From: Paraspadella gotoi
Lineage: Eukaryota > Chaetognatha
Length of the DNA: 64,000 nt
Assembly: GCA_051294375.1 (NCBI GenBank)
Contig: CM119271.1
Location: 11,548,185-11,612,184, forward strand
Direction of reading: 5' to 3'
Shown here: piece after piece, positions 9,136 to 19,139 of the stretch
How the letters are laid out: every line of letters starts with the position of its first letter
Position numbering within the stretch: the stretch's first letter is position 1
Translations under genes and position numbers: made by a program
The notes under the pieces: model-generated
Seen by the model: the letters and a program-made list of their open reading frames with translations, nothing else
Told to the model about the DNA's origin: nothing
Databases searched by the model: none

Positions 9136-9322
9136 TCAAAGAGGGAAAATAAGTTGCCTAGATGACGGACACGAGGACGGAAAAGGAGAATGACGTGGGA
9201 GAGCAGCGACAAGAAACCGGATAAAGAAAGGCTGTGTTAAGACTAGGATATTTTCAAGGCTCCGAGACGAGGGGCGAATCGTTCTCGCGTCGCGGAACGG
9301 GGGCCGATAACCGCTTCCTTTT
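9136..9322 (-). CDS. Possible terminal exon of a small nested gene
   Basis: From an AG acceptor (CTAATCAG|AAAAGG) the minus strand is open for 61 codons, beginning KGSGYRPPFRDARTIRPSS, to a stop. It is in the correct phase to follow the candidate exon 9570-9743, with an intron of 247 nt. The C-terminal half (PFFIRFLVAALPRHSPF) could be a single membrane segment. I do not recognise the protein. Support is limited to frame continuity, splice-site quality and location in a CpG-rich island. Confidence 0.22.
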
Positions 9323-10060
9323 CTGATTAGAGCGCAAGGACATGACGCCATGTTAAATGCAGGAGGCGGTATCAGCGTTTTCATTCAAACGCCTCAAGCA
9401 GCCACCACTTCTCCCCTCGGCCCCCCCCCCCTAACGATCTTGCCTGGGTCGTTGAATTAAAAAGAGAGACGGCGCGCCCGGGACGAGAGAGAGACCGGGC
9501 GAACAAGGCGGGGGGCGAGAGAAGAAGGAGGCGGAGGGCCAATTCTAGCCGAAAAGACCTGTTGCTTACGTGTTTTTGTCCGCAGGAGATGGAACGTGCC
9601 GGCGTTTCTCGTAAAATCTTTCCAGCACAGATTCGGCGGGCAAGTGTGATTCCGGATCAAAATCCTTTCTAGCACTGGAACACGCGGATCGCTAAGCCGG
9701 CGACATTTTTCAAGTGGCGAAAATCGCCGGCGCCGCGGCCCATCTTCTTAAATTGCCTCCGGTTCGTATTTTTCTTCTTTTCTATTTTGCTGTGTTTAGA
9801 ATATTGTCGCAGCTCCGAAACAAAAAAAAAACAATGAGGAGATAGAGAGGGAGTGCGTTTTTGTTTGGGTTGTGACGACACCTCCCCACACTACGTATTT
9901 ATTGCCGTTTTCCGGTTTTCTCTCTTCTCTCCCTCTCACTTTTCGTTTTTTTGGTTTTCTCACGGGCGACGATTTTGGTTTGGGAAATACGAACCGGAAG
10001 TTTGAGGGAGAGTTCGTTCGATGAGTGGTGAATACATATATACTCTCTTCCAAGTTATCC
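9323..10060. promoter_or_regulatory. CpG-rich island with ETS site, promoter-like
   Basis: About 700 bp rich in CpG and unlike the surrounding repeats. It holds CCGGAAGT, an ETS/GABP core, at 9994-10001. An exact 14-bp inverted repeat (AAATACGAACCGGA) lies at 9985-9998 and 9758-9771, and an AAGATGGGC motif, resembling a YY1 initiator, overlaps the candidate start at 9743. Such composition is typical of TATA-less housekeeping promoters. On this reading the promoter serves the minus-strand candidate gene at 9136-9743. Confidence 0.4.
9570..9743 (-). CDS. Possible first exon of unrecognised nested gene, frame-broken
   Basis: An ATG in strong context (AAG ATG GGC) at 9743 opens MGRGAGDFRHLKNVAG and runs 24 codons to a stop at 9669. 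One base out of frame the same strand reads ARKDFDPESHLPAESVLERF followed by YEKRRHVPSPADKN, ending at a good donor AC|GTAAGC at 9569. The second stretch is charged, amphipathic and free of repeats, unlike chance frames nearby. A single missing or extra base near 9672 would unite the two, and small indels are common in this assembly. I do not recognise a family. Alternatively the plus strand has a good acceptor at 9585 leading to a 28-codon frame, so direction is not certain. Confidence 0.28.
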
Positions 10061-10740
10061 TCGATGGAGACGAGAAAGAGGCTGAAATAGTTAAAGAGAG
10101 CGAGAGGAGAGTGAGTGAGAGAGGAGTGCTGAGGATGACGAGACTTGTGTTTGGAGGTTGATGTAAGACGGAGGAGACTTAGATTGTTGGTGGCTGAAGC
10201 AGGAGCGAGTGACGGGGGTCAGCGTATCTGGGAATTTATCATTGGGTGTACGGTTGGTTGGAGGAGGATGCAGGATTCCAGCCCATTTGTCGCCGAAACA
10301 GAACAAAATGATCAACGAAATGAATAAATATAAAGCTAAATCAGCAAAGGATGAAATAAATGATAAGGTGAGAATCAGCAATATGGAATAAATGGACAAG
10401 AAACAAGAAAAACGGGATGGAGTGAACGTACCATTCAGGATAAGTGGCATTTTGTGACGAACGTATGTTGGAAGCTTGGATGATGATGATGGAGTTGGAT
10501 TGATGGAGGCAGCCGAGTCAGGGATGGACAACTTAAGCCAGATTGATTTGGATGCTTCAGACCATAAAATGCCCCGGATACCGATGATTTTAAATGTTCA
10601 TTTGCGGATTTGTTGGTCTGCGGCCTCCTGCTCCTCTCTCCTCTTCCTCTTCCTCCTCCTCCTCCCTTGTCTTATCTGACGTCCTCATCTTTTTTGTTGC
10701 CAAAATCGATTTTTCTTTGTTTCGCCAAAAAAAGTCTCTT
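10061..10740. other. Unassigned low-repeat sequence
   Basis: Largely free of microsatellites. The minus strand is open over 10091-10531 with a donor-like G|GTACGT near 10430, but no motif is recognisable and its composition (Ser, Leu, Pro) is not diagnostic. Confidence 0.4.
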
Positions 10741-10744
10741 GACG

Positions 10745-11070
10745 CGATGATAGAGAGAGAGATGATAGAGAGAGATATGATAGAGAGAGAGATGATAGAG
10801 AGATATGAGAGAGAAAGAGATGATAGAGAGATATGATGGAGAGAAAGATGAAAGAGAGATGATAAAAAGAAAGATGATAGGGTGAGAGATGTTGGAGACA
10901 GAGATGATAAATAGTGAGATAGCAGAGAGTTGATAAAAAGAGAGATGACAGAGAGAGATAATGATAGGGTTAGAGATGATAGAGACAGAGGTGACAGAGA
11001 GAGAGAGATGACAGAGAGAGAGAGATGACAGAGAGAGATATGACACAGAGAGATGACAGAGAGAGACATA
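10745..11070. repeat. GATGATAGAGAGA minisatellite
   Basis: Purine-rich units built on GATGATAGAGAGAGA, about 14-18 bp each, fill the block with gradual divergence to GATGACAGAGAGA. Confidence 0.9.
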
Positions 11071-11982
11071 TAATACCGAAGAAAGATGAAAGCTAAGATT
11101 AAGATATGTCACTGAGCAACAGACAAGAAATGTCATACAAGATGTGATAAATAGAAATCTTCGCCTCGAGAATTTCCTTTTATGGATTTCCTCACCAAAA
11201 TTTCTTGAGGCGATGGAAGATTCTTCATTGTCGTTGTCGTCGTCGTTGTTGTTGTCGTCGTTGTCGTCGTCGTCGTTGTTATCTTGATTGTTTAATAGAA
11301 AACTGATGTAACTTTAGATAATAGGGATCTTTGTGACTTTTGTTCAATGCCTCACTTCCTTCTAGTTGGCGGGTGAGTTAATTAAGGTGAATATCTTTTC
11401 CTCACTTTCTCTTCTCTCTCTTTCTCTCTTCCTTTCTTTCTCTTCTCTTTCTTTCTCCGCCGCAGTTCGGGTGAGTGAAAGAGACTGACTGACCTTTGGT
11501 GGTCTTGAGTGAGAGAATCGGCCAGTGAGGCCGAAGAAGGTGAGGCTGTGAAATTCACGTTCAATCATTGGGATTGGAGAGTGACTCTAACAACAACAAC
11601 AATAAAAACAACAACAAAAACAGCAACAAGAACAACACAAGGGAGATTCGTCTATGAGTGGTTGAATTCAGGAAATTTCAAAAATGAATTCAGATTTGAG
11701 TTCATGAATATGAATCTGTTGACTACATTCATCGTTTTGTCTGTTGGCCACAATCGTAAACGTCGGGTTCTTCGTCATCATCATCGTCGTCATCATCGTC
11801 ATTATCATAATCGACATTATCATCATCATCATCGTCATCATCATCATCATCATCGTCGTCTTCCTCGCCCCCCCCCTCTATCGGCCGCCTTCACCTTTCG
11901 GTTCTGAATTCGTTTGGATGGAATCTTTTTGCGTCGAAATCAATTAGTAGGAAGGAGAAAAGGGGAAAGGGCAGAGAGAGAT

Positions 11983-12013
<31 letters not shown>

Positions 12014-12030
12014 GAGAGAGAGAGACAAAC
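11071..12030. repeat. TCG/TTG, CAA, ATC and GA microsatellites
   Basis: (TCG/TTG)n lies at 11230-11280, CT-rich sequence at 11400-11460, (CAA)n at 11589-11640, (ATC/GTC)n at 11775-11865 and (GA)n at 11975-12025. Sequence at 11460-11580 is unique but shows no coding motif. Confidence 0.8.
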
Positions 12031-12800
12031 GTAGGAAATTAGATGTAGAGCGGAGAAATACGGGACGTTCTAGAATGAATAAATCCCAGAATTCTCTTTA
12101 CATATAATAATAAAAATACAAACTAGTTGAGATTTAAATATAGCAATAGAAAATATAGGAATGAAATATTGCATGATAAATTGTATTGTATTTCATATCA
12201 TTGTTGAATTCGTTTTTGATTTGTAAAACCCTGTATTCTCGATTGAAAGAGAAAATTTCCTTTTTTCCTTTTTGCGGAAATGAATTGGCGGAAAGCCCTC
12301 TCTCTCTCTCTCTCTCTCTCTCCCTCTCTCCCTTCCCTCTTAATCTCTCTCCCATCCTCTCAATCTCTCCCTCTCTCTCTCTCCCTTCCCTCTCAATCTC
12401 TCTCCCATCCTCTCTCTCTCTCTCTTTCCCTCCCCTCTTACTCTCTCTTTCTCTCTCTCCCTCTCTCTCTCTCTATCTCTTTTCTGCCAGGAAATTCATA
12501 AGGTTAGAGAAAAGGATTTTCAAAGAAGATTAATTCTGAATATGAAGCAACACGATTTTTCATTTTTGATCCCAAAAGGTTTTAACTTTTTTGGTCGGTC
12601 TGTCTATGTGCAGTCAGTCTGTCTGTCAATAGTTAGTCCGTCTATCAATAGTCGGACTATATGTCCATAGTCGGCTTGACTGTCCATAGTCGATCTCTCT
12701 GTCTGTTTGTCCTTAGCCGGTCAGTCTATCCGCAATTGGTTTGTCTGTCCATAGTCATTCTGTCAGTACGTAGTTGGTCTGTTTGTCCGCAATTGATTTG
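12031..12800. repeat. (CT)n and a GTCTGTCCATAGTC minisatellite
   Basis: AT-rich sequence is followed by CT-rich repeats at 12298-12480 and a degenerate tandem array, unit about 20-22 bp with core CTGTCCATAGTCGG, at 12592-12795. Confidence 0.8.
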
Positions 12801-13012
12801 ACGATGTTATTTAAACTTTAAACTCTTAACTCACTGAGAGACTTCAAGTCTTTTTTGGCCGATGGAGTTTTGCCAAATCTCGGAGGAAAACCTTTTCTGA
12901 GAAAGAGGACGGGCCGGGTCGCGGGTCCGGGCAAGCGGGCCTTTTCAACACTTCACCACTCACTCGCTCTCTCTCCTCTCCCCTTCTCTTTATCTCCGTC
13001 TTTCTCTCCCCC

Positions 13013-13086
<74 letters not shown>

Positions 13087-13953
13087 CCTCTCCCTTTCCC
13101 TCTCTCTCTTAACTCTCTCCCTAAATCGCCCTCAACTGGGAAGTTCAAGTTTTCCCTCATTTTTCTTCCAACCGATTTTCAATCAAGACCCTTTCCGGTT
13201 CGAACCGTTAAAGTATTTCAAATTATATTTTGTTTGTATATATTAATGTAGTTATATAGTTTATTAAAGCAGCTATACGTAAGTAAGGAGCGTGCAAAAG
13301 TCAAAACAAAATAATATGAAATTTAATATAATATTCTTAGTATTTTAAAAAACGAATTCTTTTGGTTCGTGATCTTGAATTGTTTTTCACAATCAGCCTC
13401 ACAGTTTTTACCTCCATTTATTTCACGCAAACAAAAGTGAGAAAATCTTGTTTTGAATCTTGCAGGGATTTTCTATCAGAGTCGGATGGAGGCCCGAAAC
13501 CACCAAAGGTTGTCATCAATCATTATTACAATACTTGTACGGAATTCATACATTCTTTCCATCAAATTTCATCTCTCCAGCCCCATCTTTTATACTCCAG
13601 CAAAGAGAAAGACCAAGACAAAGAGAAAGTTCCCAAACTCAACTACTCATTCTCAGTTTCTTCCTTTTAAGCTGTTGGTCTCTTGGGCCTTCAACTCAAG
13701 AACACAACATTGAACTTAATTTAATTGTTTGTTTCTCAAACAGTCACTCTGTAAAACAGTCTTATACACTATACAGCACCCATTCTATATTTACCCTCTT
13801 TGTCCTTAACACCCTGTACCCTTCCATTTTCATCTTTATATCTCAACACTCTGTATTCCGTATTTCTCTTTTCTCGTTTCAGTTAGAAACTTTTTCTTTT
13901 TTTTTTGAGTAACGAGTTGACTCAAATAATTTTGCTCTGCCCCGTCCTTGCTC

Positions 13954-14010
<57 letters not shown>

Positions 14011-14616
14011 TCTCTTCTCTCTCTCCTTTATCCACACCTGTCCTTTTCCCTTTTTCACGTCGATGTTTTTCTTATCTTTTTTCTTTATTTTATCTCTCTC
14101 TCTTTCTCTCTCTTTCTTTTCACTCTGTCTCCTTCAGTCAACCACTCTCTCTCTCTCTTTCTCTCTGTCTCCATCTTTTTCTCTGTCACTATCTCCTTCT
14201 CTCACTAACTCACACTTTCGCTTTCTCCTTTTCTTTTCCCCTGAGAATTTCTAGTCTTTCCTTTTTTTTCCCTTTTTTTCCCTTTTTTCTCTTTTTTCCC
14301 CTTTTTTCACGAAATTTTGTAAAAACTTTTCCAAAAGAAAAACAAAACAGGAAAAAAATGAGAAACTAATATCGTTAAGAATGATTGATGGATGAGGTTG
14401 ATCAAGCAGCTTGCCTCTCATTGACCAATCATGGAACCGTCGGGAGGAAAAGAAAAGGAAAAGAAGAAATAGGGAGGAGGACTGGACAAAAGTGGACATC
14501 GTCTTTGGCCATTTATCTCTAACCAAGACTCTAACCCTCTACCCAAGACCCAAAGCGACCAACGCCCTTCCTTTCCCGACAACCGCCCCCCCAACCTTAC
14601 CCACTGGTTCACTTAC
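12801..14616. repeat. Intron 2 distal part: CT-rich tracts and unique DNA
   Basis: (CT)n lies at 13015-13110 and 13957-14006, pyrimidine-rich repeats continue to 14320. Positions 13450-13700 are unique sequence with an AG acceptor-like site at 13465 and an open plus frame, but no recognisable domain. No supported gene apart from the receptor. Confidence 0.6.
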
Positions 14617-14703
14617 CTTTTGAATTCCGTCGTAGTCTTCTGGGTTCCAGGTGAGAAGAGCATCGCGCCACATGAATTCATAGCAGAAAGTAGATTCGAG
14701 GAG
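14617..14703 (-). CDS. nAChR-like exon 2: loop D
   Basis: This 29-codon exon runs from acceptor CTCTCAG|CTCCTC to the strong donor AAAAG|GTAAGT. It reads LLESTFCYEFMWRDALLTW then NPEDYDGIQK. The tryptophan at residue 12 aligns with the loop-D tryptophan of the complementary face, and W-(N)-P-x-D/E-Y-x-G is a strongly conserved nicotinic pattern. The length from DEKHQ of exon 1 to this tryptophan equals that in alpha-7. A cysteine at residue 7 is unusual for this position. The (CT)n tract upstream serves as polypyrimidine tract. Confidence 0.91.
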
Positions 14704-14704
14704 C

Positions 14705-15270
14705 TGAGAGAGAGAGAGAGAGAGGGGGGAGAGAGAGAGAGAGAGGCAGAGGCAGTGGGAGAGAGAGACAGGGGAAGGAATGGGGAGAAGTAAACTAGTA
14801 AAAAAAGCTAAAAATAATTTCTCTCCTTCTTTCTTCATTATCTTCCTTTTCTTTTTTTCTTTCTCTCCCTCTCTATTTTCTCTCACCTCTCTTTCTCTTC
14901 CTCTCTATTTCCTCTCTCATCTCTTTCTCTCTATTTCCTCTCTCCTCTCTTTCTCTTCCTCTCTATTTCCTCTCTCATCTCTTTCTTGCTCTCTCTTTTA
15001 CCTCTCTCCTCTCTTTCTCTCTCCTCTCTTTCTCTCCCTCTCTATTTCCTCTCTCCTACCTTTCTCCCCAATTCCTATCTTTCTCTCCCTCTTTCCCTCT
15101 CTCTGTCCCTATCTTTTCCTCAAGAAAGGTAAGACCCGTCAGCCTCCTTGCGTGGCTCAAAAATTTACGAGGATCATGAATTATTGAATTATCGCTTCGA
15201 GGAGAAAGAAGAGGAAAAATTAAACGTCGTTGAAAAATGTCCTTGCTAAAAATTGACGAAGATCTTGAGT

Positions 15271-15328
<58 letters not shown>

Positions 15329-15330
15329 AT
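14705..15330. repeat. (GA)n and CT-rich repeats in intron 1
   Basis: (GA)n lies at 14707-14770, TCTCTTTCTCTCCCTCTCTATTTCC-like tandem units at 14820-15110 and (GA)n at 15272-15324. Confidence 0.9.
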
Positions 15331-15469
15331 TTACATATGAATGCTTCAACGTTTAAATTTTTTCAAAAAGCTGAAATCATGAACCAAAAATGTCAAGGAT
15401 TTGAAAAATGAGGTGATTTATGCTTCTTAGTTTCTTGGCTTAAATTCTCTCAAGGAGAAGGGAGCTTGG

Positions 15470-15600
15470 CAAGGGTCCTGGGGCGGCCTCAGGGGATCTG
15501 CTGGAGTCGAGGGGGGCCTAAGGGGGACCTGCTGGGGCCGAGGGGGGCCCGTGGGAGCCTGAGCGACCCTGTGGGGACTCGCGGGGGAATGTGGGGAAAG
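15470..15600 (+). other. G-run cluster, quadruplex-forming potential
   Basis: Runs of 6, 5, 4 and 6 guanines start at 15511, 15522, 15534 and 15542 with loops of 5, 7 and 4 nt. This satisfies the usual G-quadruplex rule on the plus strand, the non-template side relative to nothing known but antisense to the receptor pre-mRNA. The block is itself a degenerate tandem repeat around CCTGCTGGGGCCGAGGGG. Confidence 0.7.
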
Positions 15601-15654
15601 ATAAAGAGAGAATTTTGCTTTCCCATCTTAAATTGACTATCCTCTTTCTACGTT

Positions 15655-15853
15655 GATTTTGCTTCCCCATTGCTTCCATATTGCTTCCACATTGCTTCCC
15701 CATTGCTTCACTTTATTCTCCACCTATTTGATGTCTGCAATAATTGAGAGTCACCTTATATTACCTTTAATAACTTAGTGACGCCGTTGAGAAACTAGAC
15801 TTTCTTTATTTTGCTGCGCTCACCTGTAGACTCTGTTCTTACTCTCTTACAAG

Positions 15854-15918
<65 letters not shown>

Positions 15919-15925
15919 GATTCCG
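15655..15925. repeat. ATTGCTTCC repeat and (TTG)n array
   Basis: Five units of about 12 bp (CATTGCTTCCC) lie at 15660-15712, and a perfect (GTT)n array of over 20 units at 15855-15918. Confidence 0.9.
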
Positions 15926-15996
15926 ACCAGGAAGGAAAGGGGAGAAAAAGGCGTGGTGGAAAAGTTTTCCCTGAAAATAAGTTTCGCGAAGTCAAG

Positions 15997-16220
15997 AGGT
16001 CAAAGTTTTGAAGAGAATGAGGTTAGAAGGTCAAAGGATGAGGTTAGAAAGTCAAAAGGTCAAGAATGAGGTCAAAAGGTCAAAGAATAAGGTTAGAAGG
16101 TCAAATGGTCAAGAATGAGGTCAAAGGGTCAAAGAATGAGGTTAGAAGGTCAAAAAGTCAAAAAATGAGGTTAGAAGGTCAAAGGGTCAAAGAATAAGGT
16201 CACGGGGACAAAAAGGTCAC
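15997..16220 (+). repeat. Array of AGGTCA half-sites
   Basis: A degenerate minisatellite with unit near GAATGAGGTTAGAAGGTCAAA contains at least ten exact AGGTCA hexamers plus GGGTCA, TGGTCA and AAGTCA variants. Several pairs form AGGTCA-AA-AGGTCA, a DR2 arrangement. AGGTCA is the half-site of many nuclear receptors. Confidence 0.8.
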
Positions 16221-16259
16221 CCAATCCAAGTCTTAACAAAAAGAAAACAAAAAGGAAAG

Positions 16260-16900
16260 ACGACGATGACGATGACGAATTTATTGACCAACGACAACAA
16301 CAACAAGAGAATAAAGACAAAGAAATTCATTGTTGAAATCAACTTTAATGTTTATCATTTTCTTTAGTTTAAAAAGAAATAAATAATTCAAGTCCCTTTG
16401 AGATTTATTTCTTCCTCATTTTATTTTATGGTTTCTAAAAATAGACCAAGAATTATCTCTATTTTTAAATCGAGAAATTTCTTATCATTAATATTTTAAA
16501 TCGAATTTGAAAAATAAAAGAAAAGAAAAGAAATGAAAAATGAAATAAAAGAAAAACGAAACGAAAAGAAAAGAATATTTATTCTCTTTAAAGAGAAAAG
16601 AAAAGGAAAGAATGGAAGAGAAAAGAAAAGAAAAAAAGGAAAAGAAAAGAAAAGAAAAGAAAAGAAAAGAAAAGAAAAGAAAAGAAAAGAAAAGAAAAGA
16701 AAAGAAAAGAAAAGAAAAGAAAAGAAGGGAGCCACGTCGATTCATAATAAAGAGGTGAATGCCTTTTAAATCTCGATTGATGATCTTCGGTTAAGACGTG
16801 AATATAATCGTCATAAAAGCTGCTTCGTCGTCGTCGTCGTCGTCGCTGTCCTTATTGTTGTTGTTGTTTTTGTTTTTTCGTTGTTGTTTTTTGCAAGGCG
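16260..16900. repeat. (GAAAA)n array and TCG/TTG tracts
   Basis: AT-rich sequence is followed by a (GAAAA)n array, perfect at about 16637-16726, and (TCG)n/(TTG)n at 16826-16880. Confidence 0.9.
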
Positions 16901-17052
16901 CTTGTACTGATTTAAACTCCTTTTACTCCATTTACGGAACATGTACAATAAAGTGAAGTGAAAGTTTGGAATCAAAATTTAACAGTTATATCATGAAAAA
17001 TATCAAATTAGTGAATACTGAATTACTGATCTGTAATTCTTTTTCTTTTTTA

Positions 17053-17464
17053 TGTATATTGTAGCCCAGTCAGCTTATTTTGTATATCTTACTACCCTTA
17101 TATAATGTCAAAATTTCAAAATGTTTTTTTAAAAATTCTGAGAAAAGATTCAGATTCCTCATAAAAAGTTGGTAAAAGAAAATATAAATCTTTTTTAAAA
17201 ATTATGTCATTAAGTAGGTTAAAATTATAAAAAACTAAATTTTTAAGCTGAAAATTAAAAATATATTAAATATAGTTTTTATATTTTTGACCAACTTAAT
17301 GAAAGAATTTTTAAAAAAGAATTATACTTTTTTTATATATATCAACTTTTTGCAAAGAATTCAAATCCGTACTTAAAATTTTAAAAGTTGCATTTTAAAA
17401 TATTAGCCTATTATATACTTATTACTATATATAAATATAGCTCACTGGTGCCCACTAATGTATA
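17053..17464. repeat. 412-bp AT-rich imperfect palindrome
   Basis: Two arms of about 200 bp are reverse complements over most of their length with a short spacer centred near 17255. Inner arms match closely (17191-17217 with 17292-17318), and outer ends pair TGTAGCCCAGTCAGC with the complement of GCTCACTGGTGCCCACTA. Architecture resembles a fold-back or MITE-type element; terminal and target-site repeats are unclear. Confidence 0.7.
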
Positions 17465-17745
17465 GAATTAAAAAATGAATTTACCAAAATATTTTTATTG
17501 GTTTTTATTTTTATGTTCTATATGATAATATATACAATATTGTACACCTTAACTTGTTTTAAACTCTCTATCTCCCCTATCGCAAAGGAGAAAACGCTCA
17601 ACACCTTAACCTCTCTATTTGCCCTCTCTTGACACGGACCTCTCTCCTCTTTTCCTCTCTATCGAAACAAAATTCCACCCACGCACCTAAACCATTTTTT
17701 TTGTGTCTCTAGAGAGAAAAAGGAAAAACATTAGAAGACAAAAGA

Positions 17746-17801
<56 letters not shown>

Positions 17802-18172
17802 GACAAAAGAGCATCGAAGGCAACGGAGATAAGCGACCGCTTGAGGCGCACGATCATCCACGGCGAAGAGTTGATGTTTTCGTCGTCTGTCTCTGTCTCT
17901 ATCTTACTCTCTTTCTCTCTCTCTCTTTATCTCTTTCTATGAGACACTTTTCGGTCGGTCTGTCCCACTTACATTAAAAATGTTCAAATCTTGCATATAG
18001 TTGGTTGCTCATTTGTTAAGACAGGAAAAAACTTCAAATCTAAACGACTGCTAGCGCCGCCTTCAGGAAATCCTAAAACTATAAAGAAAAAAAGATGAGC
18101 TAAGAAAGTCACTGCGGCGCAACAGACATTTGAATTTCCCTTCTTTTTTCCTTTCTTTATTTCTTTCTCTCC

Positions 18173-18206
<34 letters not shown>

Positions 18207-18461
18207 TTTTTCTTTCTTTCTTTCTCTCCCTCTCTCTCTTTCTCTGTCCCTCGCCTTCTCGTCTTGTGAAAAAACTTCTTCAAATTTTTATCTTTTGTTT
18301 TTTGATTCTTTTATTACATTAATTATCCTTCTAAGATTAATGTTGTTTTTTCCTGAAAAAAATAAAAGAAACTTTTAACTTTGTCTTTTTCTTATTTTAA
18401 ATTATTTTTTTCTCGGTTTTTAAAAAAGGTTGTGATTAAAAACCTCTTTATTAGTGCAAAT

Positions 18462-18493
<32 letters not shown>

Positions 18494-18512
18494 TATAGAG
18501 ATAGAGAGATAT

Positions 18513-18572
<60 letters not shown>

Positions 18573-18833
18573 TATTAACAAAGAGAGGTGAAAATAACTC
18601 TTGAAATAAAAGGTTTGTCCTGTAATGAAACAACAAACCAGCAAACTAAGCAAAGAACAAACAATGGTTAAAAAAAATAATATTTTATTTTCGAAAAAAA
18701 AGTAGATGAGTCATTTAACACATAAATGAGAAATTTATCAACGATTTAAAAAAGAAGTAAAAAATTATATTTAATTTGAATTTTATGGAAAAACAAAGAG
18801 ATAAATCTGAGTCTTTGACCTCCTATCACTCAC

Positions 18834-18894
<61 letters not shown>

Positions 18895-18984
18895 TCTTAA
18901 TTAGAATCTGTGATGCAACCTCTGCTGCTACGATAACAAGCAAGGTTGTGCCGCAGCAACCTCGCTGCCGCAAATAAGACTGAC
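17465..18984. repeat. Intron 1 repeats and unassigned sequence
   Basis: (CT)n at 17751-17798 is bracketed by a 15-bp direct repeat. CT-rich sequence lies at 18140-18255, (GA)n with GATA interruptions at 18467-18568 and (GA)n at 18838-18893. A short unique stretch at 17815-17880 reads ATEISDRLRRTIIHGEELMF on the plus strand but is too short to call. Confidence 0.75.
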
Positions 18985-19086
18985 CTGATGTTTCTCGTCG
19001 AGATCAAAGATGTGCTGCAGCACGAGTGAGATAGTGACAGTGACAGTTTCGTTGTACTGAAGCACAGGACGGATTCGTGGGTTTGT
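18985..19086 (-). CDS. nAChR-like exon 1 seen: N-terminal strand beta-1
   Basis: This 34-codon exon lies between acceptor TTCGACAG|ACAAAC and donor CAG|GTCAGT. It begins TNPRIRPVLQYNETVTVTIS, matching the conserved (K/R)xIRPV...VTV segment, and ends LVLQHIFDLDEKHQ, the near-invariant (I/F)xDxDEKNQ motif that precedes loop D. An NET sequon at residue 12 could be glycosylated. The open frame extends further upstream without resembling a receptor, so I set the start at the acceptor. Signal peptide and N-terminal helix must come from an upstream exon not identified here. Confidence 0.88.
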
Positions 19087-19139
19087 CTGTCGAACAAAAG
19101 GGAATCGAATTTTGAAAGAGATAAATGCGACATCTTTTG

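Larger units (their letters stand above)
3323..19086 (-). other. Partial nicotinic-receptor-like gene, ligand-binding half
   Basis: Five minus-strand exons of 34, 29, 54, 30 and 57 codons join in phase 0 to a continuous extracellular domain of about 204 residues, close to the roughly 205-210 residues usual for Cys-loop receptor ligand-binding domains. Introns are 4281, 8913, 795 and 1163 nt. The order of landmarks (N-terminal helix/beta-1, loop D tryptophan, WRPD loop A, Cys-loop, loop-B tryptophan, loop-C cysteine pair) is canonical. FPFD in the Cys-loop favours the cation-selective nicotinic/5-HT3 branch over anionic channels, and the vicinal cysteines mark an alpha-type subunit. Membrane segments M1-M4 were not found in 1-3322, so the gene should run off the window. 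No signal-peptide exon was recognised above 19086. Whether it is a working receptor cannot be judged without the pore. Confidence 0.9.

Noticed and set aside
10091-10531. 146-codon minus frame with hydrophobic stretch
   Set aside because: No recognisable family, no good acceptor/donor pair enclosing the hydrophobic part, and AT-rich composition; left as unassigned.
13185-13215. CCGGTTCGAACCG, tRNA T-loop-like
   Set aside because: It is a palindrome with no tRNA cloverleaf around it; the B-box match is incidental.
13460-13690. Terminal-exon candidate on the plus strand after a good acceptor-like site
   Set aside because: Three overlapping frames are open to similar extents and none resembles a known domain.
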